Assembly (NCBI RefSeq): GCF_949628215.1
Contig: NC_134278.1
Coordinates: 44,783,191 to 44,847,190 of the forward strand
Direction: 5' to 3'
Length of the DNA: 64,000 nucleotides
Source of the DNA: Phalacrocorax aristotelis
Lineage: Eukaryota; Chordata; Aves; Suliformes; Phalacrocoracidae
Below the pieces are notes generated by a model, which saw only the letters and a program-made list of their open reading frames with translations, was not told where the DNA came from and did not search any database. Below are positions 25,016 through 34,743 of the stretch, in pieces. The position numbers and the translations under genes were made by a program. Numbering within the stretch: the first letter of the stretch is position 1; each line of letters starts with the position of its first letter.

Positions 25016-25130
25016 CACAGAATCACCGAATGATAGGGGTTGGAATGGACCTCTGGAGATCATCTTGTCCAGCCCCGCTGCTTCAGCAGGTACACCTAGA
25101 GCAGGGGGCACAGGAACGCATCCAAGCAGG
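25016..25130 (-). mobile_element. CR1 LINE 3'-end fragment
   Basis: The plus strand begins ACAGAATCACCGAATGATAG and goes on through GGTTGGAATGGACCTCTGGAGATC, ATCTTGTCCAGCCCC and AGCAGG. This is the reverse complement of the CR1 tail (GATGATCTCC...TTCCAACC...GATTCTGT). It is heavily 5'-truncated at about 115 bp, usual for CR1. It lies in the same orientation as MMS22L. The right boundary is approximate. Confidence 0.85.
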
Positions 25131-25597
25131 AAATGATGGAAATCATGGTCTCATGCCCTGCCACACAATTCTGTTGCTTTGTGCAACTTCATCTTCCCCC
25201 AACACAACCTGTTCTGGGAATCACATCAGTGAAAAGCTAACCCTACAAAAAAACAAAACAGGTTCCTTTTCTTCTACTTTAGCTCTCTAAATTGCTTAGT
25301 CATGAGGTTAGACTAGTACAAGGGTAAAATAAGAGGCAGGAATACATTACAAGGCACAGGAGATCTACTTGCAGCCATGCTTCATTTTGCAACCAGAGTA
25401 GCTATGGTATGAAAATACATCATGCATTACAGGCTCCCAGTTGTCCATGACTTTAAGGCAATTAAGAAGCAGTAAACACACCCCATGTGATAATTATGGA
25501 ACACTGAAATGCTAAAGTTTTAAAGCTCAGAAGATGATTCTGACACAGCTCAAGTTGGAAGTTTCTAAATCAAAGAAGTCTGACTTCCCAAGAATCT

Positions 25598-25612
25598 GGG
25601 GGGGGGGGGGGG
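25598..25612 (+). repeat. Poly-G homopolymer (15 G)
   Basis: Fifteen consecutive G bases followed by six A. Such runs are error-prone in sequencing and may be polymorphic. It lies in intron 1 of MMS22L. Confidence 0.9.
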
Positions 25613-26233
25613 AAAAAAGCAGAAACAAAAGAAAAAGGAGAACGAAGGCCAGGCCCAAAAGTAGTTCACTGTATACTTAACACTAGTGAATTAATATTTT
25701 ATACAACATACTGAAAGGGTAGAACTGGGCAATAGGTGCCACAGAGTTCTACAGTAATATGCAAACAAGACAATTAAAACTATTAACTCTACAGTAAGTT
25801 TTCAATTTCACTGCTGGCAGTTTTTGATACTGCTGTTACAGAAACCAGTTTATGCCGTGACTACAGATTGGCTTGAAGGAAAAAGGAGCTCAAGGCAAAA
25901 AAAGATAAAAGTTTCCGTCCTACTTTCACCCATTCATTGCCGTCCTGCGGCGCAGTCGGCCGTGCAGCAGAAGCAGTGGCCACTCTGAAGTGAAAGGATG
26001 CCTTCAGTGCTTCAGTTTACGGCAGGACCCTATGTATAGATGTGTTAGCACAACCGACAAGCAGAAATACGCAGCTAAAGGGAATGCCTTAGGAAGGAAA
26101 CTTCTTCCAAAATCTGAAGAAAAGTTTCTAGGGGAAGTCTGTTCAATTCAGGCTACCAAAATCGGCCCACACGATAGAAAACACCGAGGGGGGAAAAAGT
26201 ACAAAACGGCAGCTCTCCACGGTCGCCACTCAC

Positions 26234-26620
26234 GTCAGTTCTGTCGGTCAGCCACATCCCTGACCCAGCGGAACCAATTTCGGACATAAAACACCGCAAC
26301 CTTAGCCAGCCGCGCTGAGAACCACTTCGCAGGGGCTGCAATCGGCGGGCAGGAGCTGCAAACCGGCGACAGAGCCGCCGGCAGCCGCACCACAGCCTCC
26401 CGCCGGGGAGCGACCCTGACCCGTAACGCCTGCGGCCCAGCGCCGCTGCCCTCGCACCGGAGGCGCCCCGGCCGGGCTGGGGGGATGCGCCAGACACGCT
26501 AGACCGCGGCGAGCCGCCACCACCGGGACGGGAGTGGGGTGAGGGCGGGTCGGTACCTGCGGGCCGGCGGAGGCGCCGCTCCTCTTCCGCGCCCGGACAC
26601 AGTTCCGTACGTCCCGCGCG
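26234..26620 (-). other. MMS22L: MMS22L non-coding exon 1 region (approximate)
   Basis: Exon 2 begins only nine bases before the start codon, so the 5' untranslated region must be completed by an exon in the CpG island. Two candidate donors are seen on the minus strand: CTGAC|gtgagt (exon end 26234, good consensus) and CGCAG|gtaccg (exon end 26557, weaker). The transcription start is inferred to lie at about 26,560-26,620, downstream of the CCAAT and NRF1-like motifs. The exact borders cannot be fixed without transcript data. Confidence 0.5.
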
Positions 26621-27330
26621 CCGCCGCTAGCCCGCCACTGCGCAAGCGCCGCGGGCCCGATTGGCCGCCGGCCGCCCCTCCCTCCTTCCCCCGCCGCCCG
26701 GCCCTCTCTGCCCCGGCAGAGGAGAGCGCCGCCGCTCCGCCCTCCCGCCCCCTTCCTCCATCCCCTCCCTCCATCCCCTCCCTCGGTTCCCTCGGAGGCG
26801 CCGCCGCCGCCTCCCTTGCCTCTTCCTCGCTGCCTGCCCGCCTCAAGGCGAAGCGCCGCGCGCGCCCCCAACCGCCTTCCCGCGAGGCGTCCTCGCCGCT
26901 GCGGCCCGCCCGCTGGCCCCATCCCGCCCCCGCCTCGCCTCTGCCCGCCGCCTGCGGGGCTTCTCCCGGCCGGCGCGGGCCCGGCTCGGCCCGCCCGCAG
27001 GCCCCGCCGTGCTTCCCCCGGGGTGAACTGCCCCGTGCTCCCTGACCTCCCGCCTCCTCTCACCCAGGTTACGGCCACATTCCTCAGCCCCTCTTAGTTC
27101 CTAACTTGCTCCCTACTCGCCCACTTCTTGAAATTTAGGTGGGGTTCCGCAGCAGCCACCGCCCCCCCCTCCACCCCCCCCCCCCCCCCGCCTCCGCCCC
27201 CGCCCCCAGCACTCTCGCAGCTTCCCTCAGCGCGCCCCTCGCCCGGCCAGCCACCACAAGTTGCCGGTGCCCACGTATCACCTGAACGGCACCATCTTGC
27301 CACTGCTAAGTGTCCCAGGTCAGACTGCTT
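26280..27330. promoter_or_regulatory. CpG island promoter of MMS22L, possibly bidirectional
   Basis: This is the only long stretch of dense CG dinucleotides in an otherwise AT-rich window, and it sits just upstream of MMS22L exon 2. A CCAAT box (ATTGG on plus, 26660-26664) is followed, in gene direction, by an NRF1-like TGCGCAAGCGC (26639-26649). No TATA box is evident, as is usual for housekeeping repair genes. The half facing the intergenic side is equally CpG-rich and could start a divergent non-coding transcript. Long open frames here on both strands are compositional, with proline, alanine, arginine and glycine runs. Confidence 0.85.
27160..27209. repeat. C-rich tract in promoter island (G-quadruplex potential on minus strand)
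   Basis: Nearly uninterrupted cytosine runs (27,160-27,190, then short CCCC/CCCCC runs to about 27,208) put several G-runs close together on the minus strand. That pattern permits G-quadruplex folding. It is located about 0.5 kb upstream of the inferred MMS22L start. Length in the assembly may be unreliable. Confidence 0.6.
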
Positions 27331-28949
27331 GCTTCCCAATCGTCCTGTGCTTCAGCTGCCCGCTACCTTTCTTTGGGTCCTTTCTCGTCTCACCTGTACC
27401 TGAACTTCATTTTCTGTCTTCTCCTCGGCTACCTCGCTTCACCCTATGGTCCCTCGCAGCCAAGGGGAAGAGGTCCTGGTCTTTTCTGATGCCGTAGAGA
27501 CCCTGATGCAACCTTCCCGTGTCTGTCAGGTACTGCTCCCATCTCAAGACACAAGCAGTTCTCATCAAGCATGGGAAGTGGTGTTTAATATGTTTGAAAT
27601 TCAAGCTGCCTATCACTCTTCATTTACTAAAGCACCTTCATTGGGTATGAGTCACCACTGAATAGGGGCCAGGGAGAAAGTCCTAAAACCTGTGCTTGGC
27701 GTAACTTAACTTAATACTGTGCACCTAGCATTTTCTGGATCTTTTTAATAATTTTGCATTGCCTTGGTTTGATTTAATTCTAAAACGCTTTCCCAGTTTT
27801 GCTTTTTTTTTTTCTTGGGGTGGTGGTGTAAATTAGCAGCGGTGCATGAAACTTTTGTTTCTAACAAGAAAGTTGCTATAAAAAGTTTTGCTGTTGCTGC
27901 CACAGCTTACTGTGGAAACTGTCCTGTGATTAAAAATGGTTCGTTTGCTCCTGTGTCTGTAAAAATTCCTCATTTCCTTCTTTAAATTCCTGTCTAATTA
28001 AAAAAACAGTACATCATGGTTAAATAAAACTGTACCCAGGATAACCCTGATTTCCATATGCAGATTTATCTGCACTGACAGCCCCCTCTCCCTCTCTTAG
28101 TCTTTCCTCTCTCCCTCCCTCTCTCTCCCTCTTTCTCTTCCCCTCTTTCTCTTCCTCTCTGTCTTTTTGTCTCTCTTTACGTCTATTGCATTATGCCTGA
28201 ATAATTTTCAGCCTTTTTTTTCCTCCCCTCTTGCACGCACATGCTAAAATAACTAGACAAAGATGCAAGGTGGTTGCTGCAGTCCCTGTCTCTAGGACAA
28301 AACCAAGAAAGCTCGAGATGCAATGCCACCTTTCCTTTCCTTTTCTCTTTTTTTTTTCCCCACCCATGCTCGGTGATTAAACTTCCCCAGGATGGGGAAG
28401 AAAACGGAGCTGGAAATTAAATGGGGTTGAGGAAAAATCCCATTGCAGCAGCTGCAGCCAGTGGTGTCTGCTGCCAGATGTGCTAAGGTTCCTAGGGTCC
28501 TTGAGACTAAAAGGCAGTATTAAAATATTTGGAGACAAAAGCTGCATCCTCAGTGATCATTTTCTTTATTTAACATGGCAGCAGGCACCGTGTGGGGGAA
28601 AATCAACATGCTGGATGTTGAATTGGACTTTTCTCCTTTCTAGGATGAAAGGATGTTATCTATCCCGTGCCAAGAGGGAACTGAGGTAAGAGAGCTGATC
28701 CAGCTCCTGCTTTTTCATAGCATATTTCCTTAGGATCTTTTCTGAAGCAACCTATATATAGGTATGTGGGTGTGTATTTATATATTTCAGTGTTTGTGTA
28801 TTTGTGTATTTCGTTTCAAGTCAGTAAGTGGTAATGGTTTTCTTCTGCCTTCATATCAACCCAGAGAAAGTTAATTCACAATATATATTCAGAGCTTGTT
28901 CAGAAGGGTCGTTTTGTGGTTTTTTTTTGAAATACGTTTTTGTTTCCAG
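27331..28949. other. Intergenic, upstream of MMS22L; no gene seen
   Basis: Just beyond the CpG island the sequence turns AT-rich. It contains a long pyrimidine tract (28,080-28,185) and small open frames (for example 27,446-27,661) without recognisable motifs. A divergent non-coding RNA could start here, but nothing in the sequence proves it. Confidence 0.6.
28080..28185 (+). repeat. Polypyrimidine (CT-rich) tract
   Basis: About 105 bp that is almost entirely C and T, made of CCCTCTC/TTTCTC-type units with few purines. Such mirror-like polypurine/polypyrimidine DNA can form triplex structures. It lies about 0.8 kb outside the CpG island. Confidence 0.75.
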
Positions 28950-29520
28950 AGAAGACTTCAGCAGTGACATCATGGTTGACTGCTAATATTAAAACCGATT
29001 TTTAAAGTCCTAAAAAAAAAAAAAAGCCAGTAACTTTGCGATAAGAAATTGTGCTGGAGATTCATATGCTCTATTTTTCGGTTGCAATCTAAATATTGGA
29101 AGTCATATGAAAGCGATAGTGAGATTTTTTTTATTATTATTATTTCTAGCACAGAAGCGATGAATGCTGCATAATTAAGTACAGTATTTAATTTGGCTGT
29201 TGTGAAGCAAAAGAATAAGGTAATAATTTTTATTGTACTAATCAGACTCAAGATGTTCTCTGTGTTAATTGGGTTAAAAAAATTGCAGTACTTATTAGAA
29301 ATTCTAATTTCACAATGCAGCACTGACAATAAGCTCAGCCAGTGAATTATTCACATCTTTAATTTGCTCTCTTAATGACAGTGTTCTGTAATCAGAGTGC
29401 AGAGACTGCTTCCTATGCATTATGTATGATGTTCAGGACTTAAATGCAGGACATTATGAAGCCTCTCAGTGGCTCAGTAATTAGTTTTCCACAAGACAGG
29501 GCTTAGATATTCACAGATAA
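28950..29520. promoter_or_regulatory. Candidate conserved enhancer A (homeodomain/POU/SOX-like motifs)
   Basis: This repeat-free stretch has many TAAT/ATTA cores, including ATAATTAAGT (29171-29180) and GTTAATTGGG (29264-29273). It also has an octamer-like CTATGCATTATGTATG (29413-29428) and SOX-like TTTATTGTAC and TGACAATAAG. The density and variety resemble developmental enhancers, and the region is the start of the desert that separates MMS22L from the neural gene POU3F2 in other amniotes. No conservation data were available, so this is inference. Confidence 0.35.
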
Positions 29521-29549
29521 AAGTCTACAGTTGAGATAATGTTAAGGTG

Positions 29550-29930
29550 GTGACTCATGCTAACAAAAGCAGGGAAGTTCAAATTTAATGCTGAAACTGC
29601 TCTCCATTCTCCCTCATTGTGCGTAGGTTGCAGGGGGAGGGGAAGAAAGTCTTCAAAACTAGCCCGCCTTGGTGAGTACGCTGCGGACAGCCCGAGGGGG
29701 CAAACCGGGGGCTCATTTCGCTTTGGAGCCGTGTCTTTTGGCAACTTTACTGATCGGAGGGTGGAGGTGGAGTTGTGTTTCATGCCTCTTTTTAAAGGTT
29801 GTGAAAAGGGCAATAGTCTACACACCATCAGAGACCAATCATCAGTAGGAGAGACTAAATGTATTTTAATTGATTTTATCTGAAGCACAGGCGTTTGTAA
29901 CTTTGTCAAATTAGGATGTTTTGAATGGGA
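29550..29930. promoter_or_regulatory. Candidate conserved element B
   Basis: A GC-richer, repeat-free block in AT-rich DNA. It is open on both strands for over 300 nt (29,557-29,883 plus; 29,511-29,909 minus), yet neither product has a family motif. Low stop density on both strands with no coding signature is often seen in conserved non-coding elements. It contains a CCAATCATCA motif near 29,835 and an AATTGATTTTAT motif near 29,868. Function is not shown. Confidence 0.3.
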
Positions 29931-30999
29931 GCTACTTGGTTACGTGTGGAAACTTTGAGAGCACCTGACGCTTGCCATATTGCTATTGTACCTATTTCAG
30001 CTGTCATGGTCTTTACTGGATGCGCATTTTAGAAAACATGCCGTTTTTTCTAACAGATTAGTTCTCACCATCCAAAACGTGAATCATAATGCAGGTCTGT
30101 CCTTTTTATCTCTGACGATTTACCTGGTGTTATGTCAGGTGGCTCCAGTACAGAGAATATGCATGGTTATGTAATTTTTGTACTTCTCTATTCTGCTTAT
30201 TATAGAATAAACCCCAAGAATATGGAAATGAAGTTGGAAATGTTACTTTTACCATACTTAGTTGCTAGTCAGACTGGCAGCTGTACATTTGTCCTGAGTT
30301 CTCACATTAGAACAATCATAAATTGTTACTGGAAACAAAATATCTGACTAGAGAAGGTTATTTACTTGTTTTGTGTTGTCTCTCCAAAGATTACTCTGAA
30401 ATAAACATATTCTTGTGCAGTGTTTACAGAACTGTGATTCTAATTATTATAGATTGTCTACAAATATGTTTTATGCTTAAATTTTAAAAAAACCCAAACA
30501 CTAAAGATCCCAGCTTGATGGACAAGTACAGGTATGGGATTAAGAATTTCAAGTACATCTAGATTTTTGAAGTAAAATATTTTAAAGCTAATTTATTTGA
30601 AAAATTTTCACCACAGACTACATCTGGAATTTGGTGTTGCTAATTAGCAGCTGTGGCTAGTGTTACCTGGCCCTAAGGCCATAGGACAAGTTACTAAGTT
30701 ATTGCTCTTAGCAAACAAAGTGCTATATACTATGACCAGATTAGACATTGTGTTTATGTATAGTCCAGTCCTGAAGGTAATTATTGTTAAGCTGTTGAAT
30801 AAAGAAGCTGCGGATTAGTTCAATGTAGCTAGCTGATCCGTAGCTAGGAAGATTGTGTCAGAATCCAAGTGATTGCCTACATGAAGAAATTGAGTCTTTT
30901 GCAGAATCTGACTTTCATTCCAAGTCACGATCCCACAGCAAGTGGTACTGTAATATGGTGTCACTGTCACCACATAGCTACATTTCTTCGGTCACTTCA
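29931..30999. other. Intergenic, nothing specific
   Basis: AT-rich sequence with short chance open frames. I see no repeat family or gene. Confidence 0.6.
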
Positions 31000-31475
31000 G
31001 CATGGAATCATACAGTTGAAAAGGACTCCAAGAAGGCGTTGTGCCCACCCCTCACCCTTCAAAGCCAGGATCAAGAAAATGTCTTTCTAAATGCCTGTCT
31101 TCGTAAAGATTTGTTCTGATTACTTACCCAAGTAATCTATTCCAGCATTTCACTACTCTTCCCATTAGAAAGTTTTTCCTGGTTTCTGATCTTAAACTTA
31201 ACTTGTTGAAAGTAAATTACTTGAACCTATTACTTTTTGCACAGTGGTTCTAGGGCATTTATTTCCCTCTTTGCAGCAGTCTTTTACATACTTGAGATTC
31301 TTAGTCATGTTTTCACTGTGTTCTTCTCTCAGCCAATCCCAACTGGTTGTTTTCTTCTTTATAGGGAAAAAAAAAAGGAGCTTATTTTTATCCTTGTACT
31401 TCAAATCATTAATTCTTGTTGCTCTCTTCTGGCCTCTTCCTGTTTGTTCTTTCTTGAAATGCACTATTCCAGACT
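31000..31475 (-). mobile_element. CR1 LINE 3' fragment (diverged)
   Basis: The plus strand starts ATGGAATCATACAGTTGAAA and AGGACTCCAAGAAGG, the reverse complement of a CR1 tail. It continues through ATTCCAGCATTTCACTACTC and GAAAGTTTTTCCTGG, then to a part with CTTCTGGCC and ACTATTCCAGACTAA. That is the expected order of a CR1 3' region read backwards. Divergence is moderate to high. The open frames at 31,198-31,503 come from it and are not genes. Confidence 0.75.
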
Positions 31476-33689
31476 AAGGCATGTTATTCCAACTCCCATG
31501 TAAGTTCTACATTTTCATTTAATGAAAGGTAGTTTGTCACTTCTGTTATTTTCTTAAGAAAATCTTAACAATATGACTTGCACATTGTGGTGCAATGACA
31601 TCTGTTCTGTTAATCCAGGATACCATCTAGTACAATGTGAAAAAGTGCAACGTGTTTGAATACGTTTTTAATTCAAAGGTTTATGCTCCTAGGAAGAGTC
31701 TTCATGGATGTATTATCCAATAGCCATAACTCTCATGGTAAGTGCCTGTGACTGACCTGATTAGTGACTTCCAGAGATGAGCCGCCGTACTGAAAAGAAT
31801 ATCTGAAGTGTTCAGTCCTCGGAGGGTTGTTTCAAGAAGCACTAACACAGGGTCAAAGTTTTAGCCTGTGCCTCTGTTGTAAAGCAGCTTGGGTGGCCAT
31901 AAATTGTTAAAATCTGAACTTTTCCACATCACCCCAGCCAGAACGGACAGTCTGCCTTTGAGGCACTACAAGAGTCAGGTGAGAAAACTTTTTTGTGAAA
32001 GTGGCAAGGGTGTTAGTGGCAACCAGAAAATAAGGGTTAACTTCAGCAAAGATGAACAGTATGGTTTAGTAAAAGAAAAAAAGAAAAAGGTTAGAAAGTT
32101 AGCCCATTCTAACTAGCTAAGCAGATTCATTTTACATCTGAGCTATGTAGCTGGGAAAGAGTAAATTGTTGTCTACCCAGCCTGTTAAAGTGGAGGTCAA
32201 TTAATTTTTAGGTCTGAGGAAGGAGGAACACACTATCATTCCTAGGTCAGAGAAAGACAGTTCATCCTGGAGTTGTCATGGCATGGGAGGAGAACAATAT
32301 TTCCGAAGCCAAAATGGAAGAGTCATGTCTCTGAAGAATTAAAGATGACTTGCGTATTTCCAGGGGATCAGGGTTAATATAATCTGGTCAGGAAGACACA
32401 GTGGCTCCCAAAGAAAAATTTAAGGACCTTTTTATGTGATTATGCAGGCATGTATTTCATATATTTGGAATGTAATCCTTTTACTGTCCTCTTACTGGCT
32501 TGTAACTTCCCATGTTCAGGAATATTGCAAGTTTTCTGGAGTGATCTGATTCATATTCCTGTATTTGTTCTTATGTCAACAGGCTAAGAAAATAGTTTTA
32601 ACTCAGTGCAATTTTTAGTGGTATCTCTAATAAAAAGTTAAGAAAAATTTACCAATATTATATATCCAGGAGTAGTATTTTGTGCTTTTATTTGTATTGC
32701 TCCAGGCTCAAGTACCATTATAAATATTAGTTTCTGAAGTGGTGTGATGAGTTAAGTATTTCCAAACGTCTTCTCTTAATCTAGTCTAATAATGCAGTCC
32801 TTTCATATACATAATTCCCATGAAAACCAGTGGGAGTACTACATTGTAGAAGGAATAATGAATACATATGCCAGTGTATCTCCCTTTTGAGTCATTATTT
32901 TAACTTGATTGACAAAGAATAAGGTTAACCAAAAGAAACAAATATTGAGAGTGGAGAGAGAGTTATTTATAGTATTTTGAATTCCAAATTTATCTCTTTC
33001 TCCACTGAAAGATATATGCCAATGGAATAACAGTAATCAGAATATCTGATAGAAATCTCAAATGCATTTACATTCACTAATGCTTTCCAGAAAATATTTC
33101 ACAAGTAGATCTTATGCATTCTACTCAGTAAAATTCCATATAATTGACTCAATATTAAGAATTTCAACCTATATATACACCTATGTATATATTATATGAA
33201 GTAGAATAGTGATAAATATTCATAACATAAACTCAGTTTGGGCTTTTTTGCAAAATCAAACTAGAAATAGCATAATGTACTGTATGAGTTCACATACTCA
33301 GTCTTCCATAAAATGTAAATCTCTAAAGCTTTGCAGTTCCTGTCTGCATCCATAGTAGGCCAGAAAAAAGAGTAGTAAGAATACTTAATTCTGCACAAAA
33401 GTATCTTGCTGCTTCCAACTGGCTTCTCTTCTGTCTCGTCTTCTATACATACTTACTGTACCTGTGCTTATGCTAGGAGCTACTTCGTATCCTCATTAAA
33501 CTCCAGCTTTCATGGCTCACTTGCTAATTTTTCAGCCATTCTTTTTAAACTTTTTCCCACGTTTAGTGTGAAGCTCAGGAGGCTTTAACTGTTCCCAAAA
33601 CATGCCTCCTTAAAACTCTTTTTGCTGCATGAGTTGACAACAGTTAGACTGCTGACGTCCTTGAGATCTCCTCCTATCACACTGTCTTG
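31476..33689. other. Intergenic, no gene seen
   Basis: AT-rich, with scattered short frames such as 31,889-32,116 that show no known motif. No repeat recognised. Confidence 0.6.
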
Positions 33690-34743
33690 GGTGAGTAGTT
33701 GGCTGACAGGTCAGGCTCAAAGGGTCAAAGTAAATGGGGTTACATCGGGCTGGCAGCCAGTCACTAGTGGGGTTCCACAGGGATCCATCTTGGGGCCAGT
33801 ACTCTTAATCTCTTTGTAAATGACTTGGATGCAGGACTTGAAGGAACATTAATTGTTTGCCAACGACACAAAACTGGGAGGAGCTGTTGGCACTCTCGAG
33901 GGCAGAGAGGCCCTGCAGACAGACCTAGACAAATTAGCTGGGCAATCATCAACTGCATGGAGTTTAACAAAAGCAAGTGCCAGACTTTGTATTTGGGGCA
34001 CGGCAACCCTGGATGTACATACAGACTGGGGAACAAGAGGCTGGAGAGCAGCTCTGCAGAGAGGGACCTGGGGGTTCTGGTCGATGGCAAGCTGAACATG
34101 AGCCAACAGTGTGCCCTGGCAGCCCAGAGGGCCAACTCTGTCCTGGGATGCACCAAGCGCTGCACTGCAGCCAGTTGAGGGAGGGGATTGTCTCGCTCTG
34201 CTCTGTGCTGGTGCAGCCTTGCCTTCAGTACTGTGTGCAGTTTTGGGCGCCACAGTACATTAAGGATATAAAGGTACTAGGGAGTGTCCAGGGAAGGGCC
34301 ACAAAGTCCGTGAAGGATTTAGAGGGGCAGCCGTATGAGGAGTGGCTAAAGTGACTTGGTTTGTTCAGCCTGGAGAAGAGGAGGCTGAGGGGAGACCTCA
34401 TCAGAGTCTGCAGCTTTGCCACAGGGGGAGGAGGAGGGGCAGGCGCTGATGTCTTCACTCTGGTGACCAATGATATGACCAGAGGGAATGGCAGGAAGAT
34501 GTGCCAGGGGAGGTTTAGGTTGGGTATTAGGAAAAGGTTCTTCACCCAGAGGGTGGAGGAACACTGGAACAGGCTCCCTGGGGAGGTAGTCATAGTGCCA
34601 AGCCTAAAGATATTCAAGAAGCACTTGGACAACGCCCTCAGACACATGGTATGAATTTTGGGGTTTTCTTGCGTGGGGACAGGATTTGGACTTGATGATT
34701 CTTGTGGGTCCCTTCCAACTCAGAACATTCTATGATTCTATCT
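33690..34743 (+). mobile_element. CR1 LINE, 5'-truncated, reverse transcriptase fragment to 3' end
   Basis: The copy starts inside the reverse transcriptase domain (frames read [20 protein letters not shown] and [13 protein letters not shown]) and runs through the C-terminal ORF2 region. It ends in the CR1 tail CCTTCCAACTCAGAACATTC followed by TATGATTCTA. The catalytic FADD motif reads FAND (33,856-33,867), and the frame is broken several times, so the copy is inactive. Truncation at the 5' side is the usual outcome of CR1 insertion. The overlapping minus-strand frames are shadows. Confidence 0.92.

Larger units (their letters stand above)
24855..26233 (-). other. MMS22L intron 1
   Basis: Intron between the non-coding first exon and exon 2. 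It contains a CR1 3' end (about 25,016-25,130), a 15-nt poly-G tract (25,598-25,612) followed by A-rich sequence, and rising GC content from about 25,930 toward the CpG island. Confidence 0.65.

Noticed and set aside
24686..25111. 141-codon minus-strand frame over MMS22L exon 2
   Set aside because: It is a different frame from the one that matches MMS22L, and it crosses the splice acceptor and a CR1 tail.
26302..27078. Long minus-strand open frame (258 codons), with overlapping plus-strand frames in the CpG island
   Set aside because: Low stop density is expected in very GC-rich DNA. The products are proline, alanine, arginine and glycine runs, open in several frames at once, with no domain.
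33849..34253. 134-codon minus-strand frame
   Set aside because: It is antisense to a CR1 ORF2 fragment; a shadow frame.
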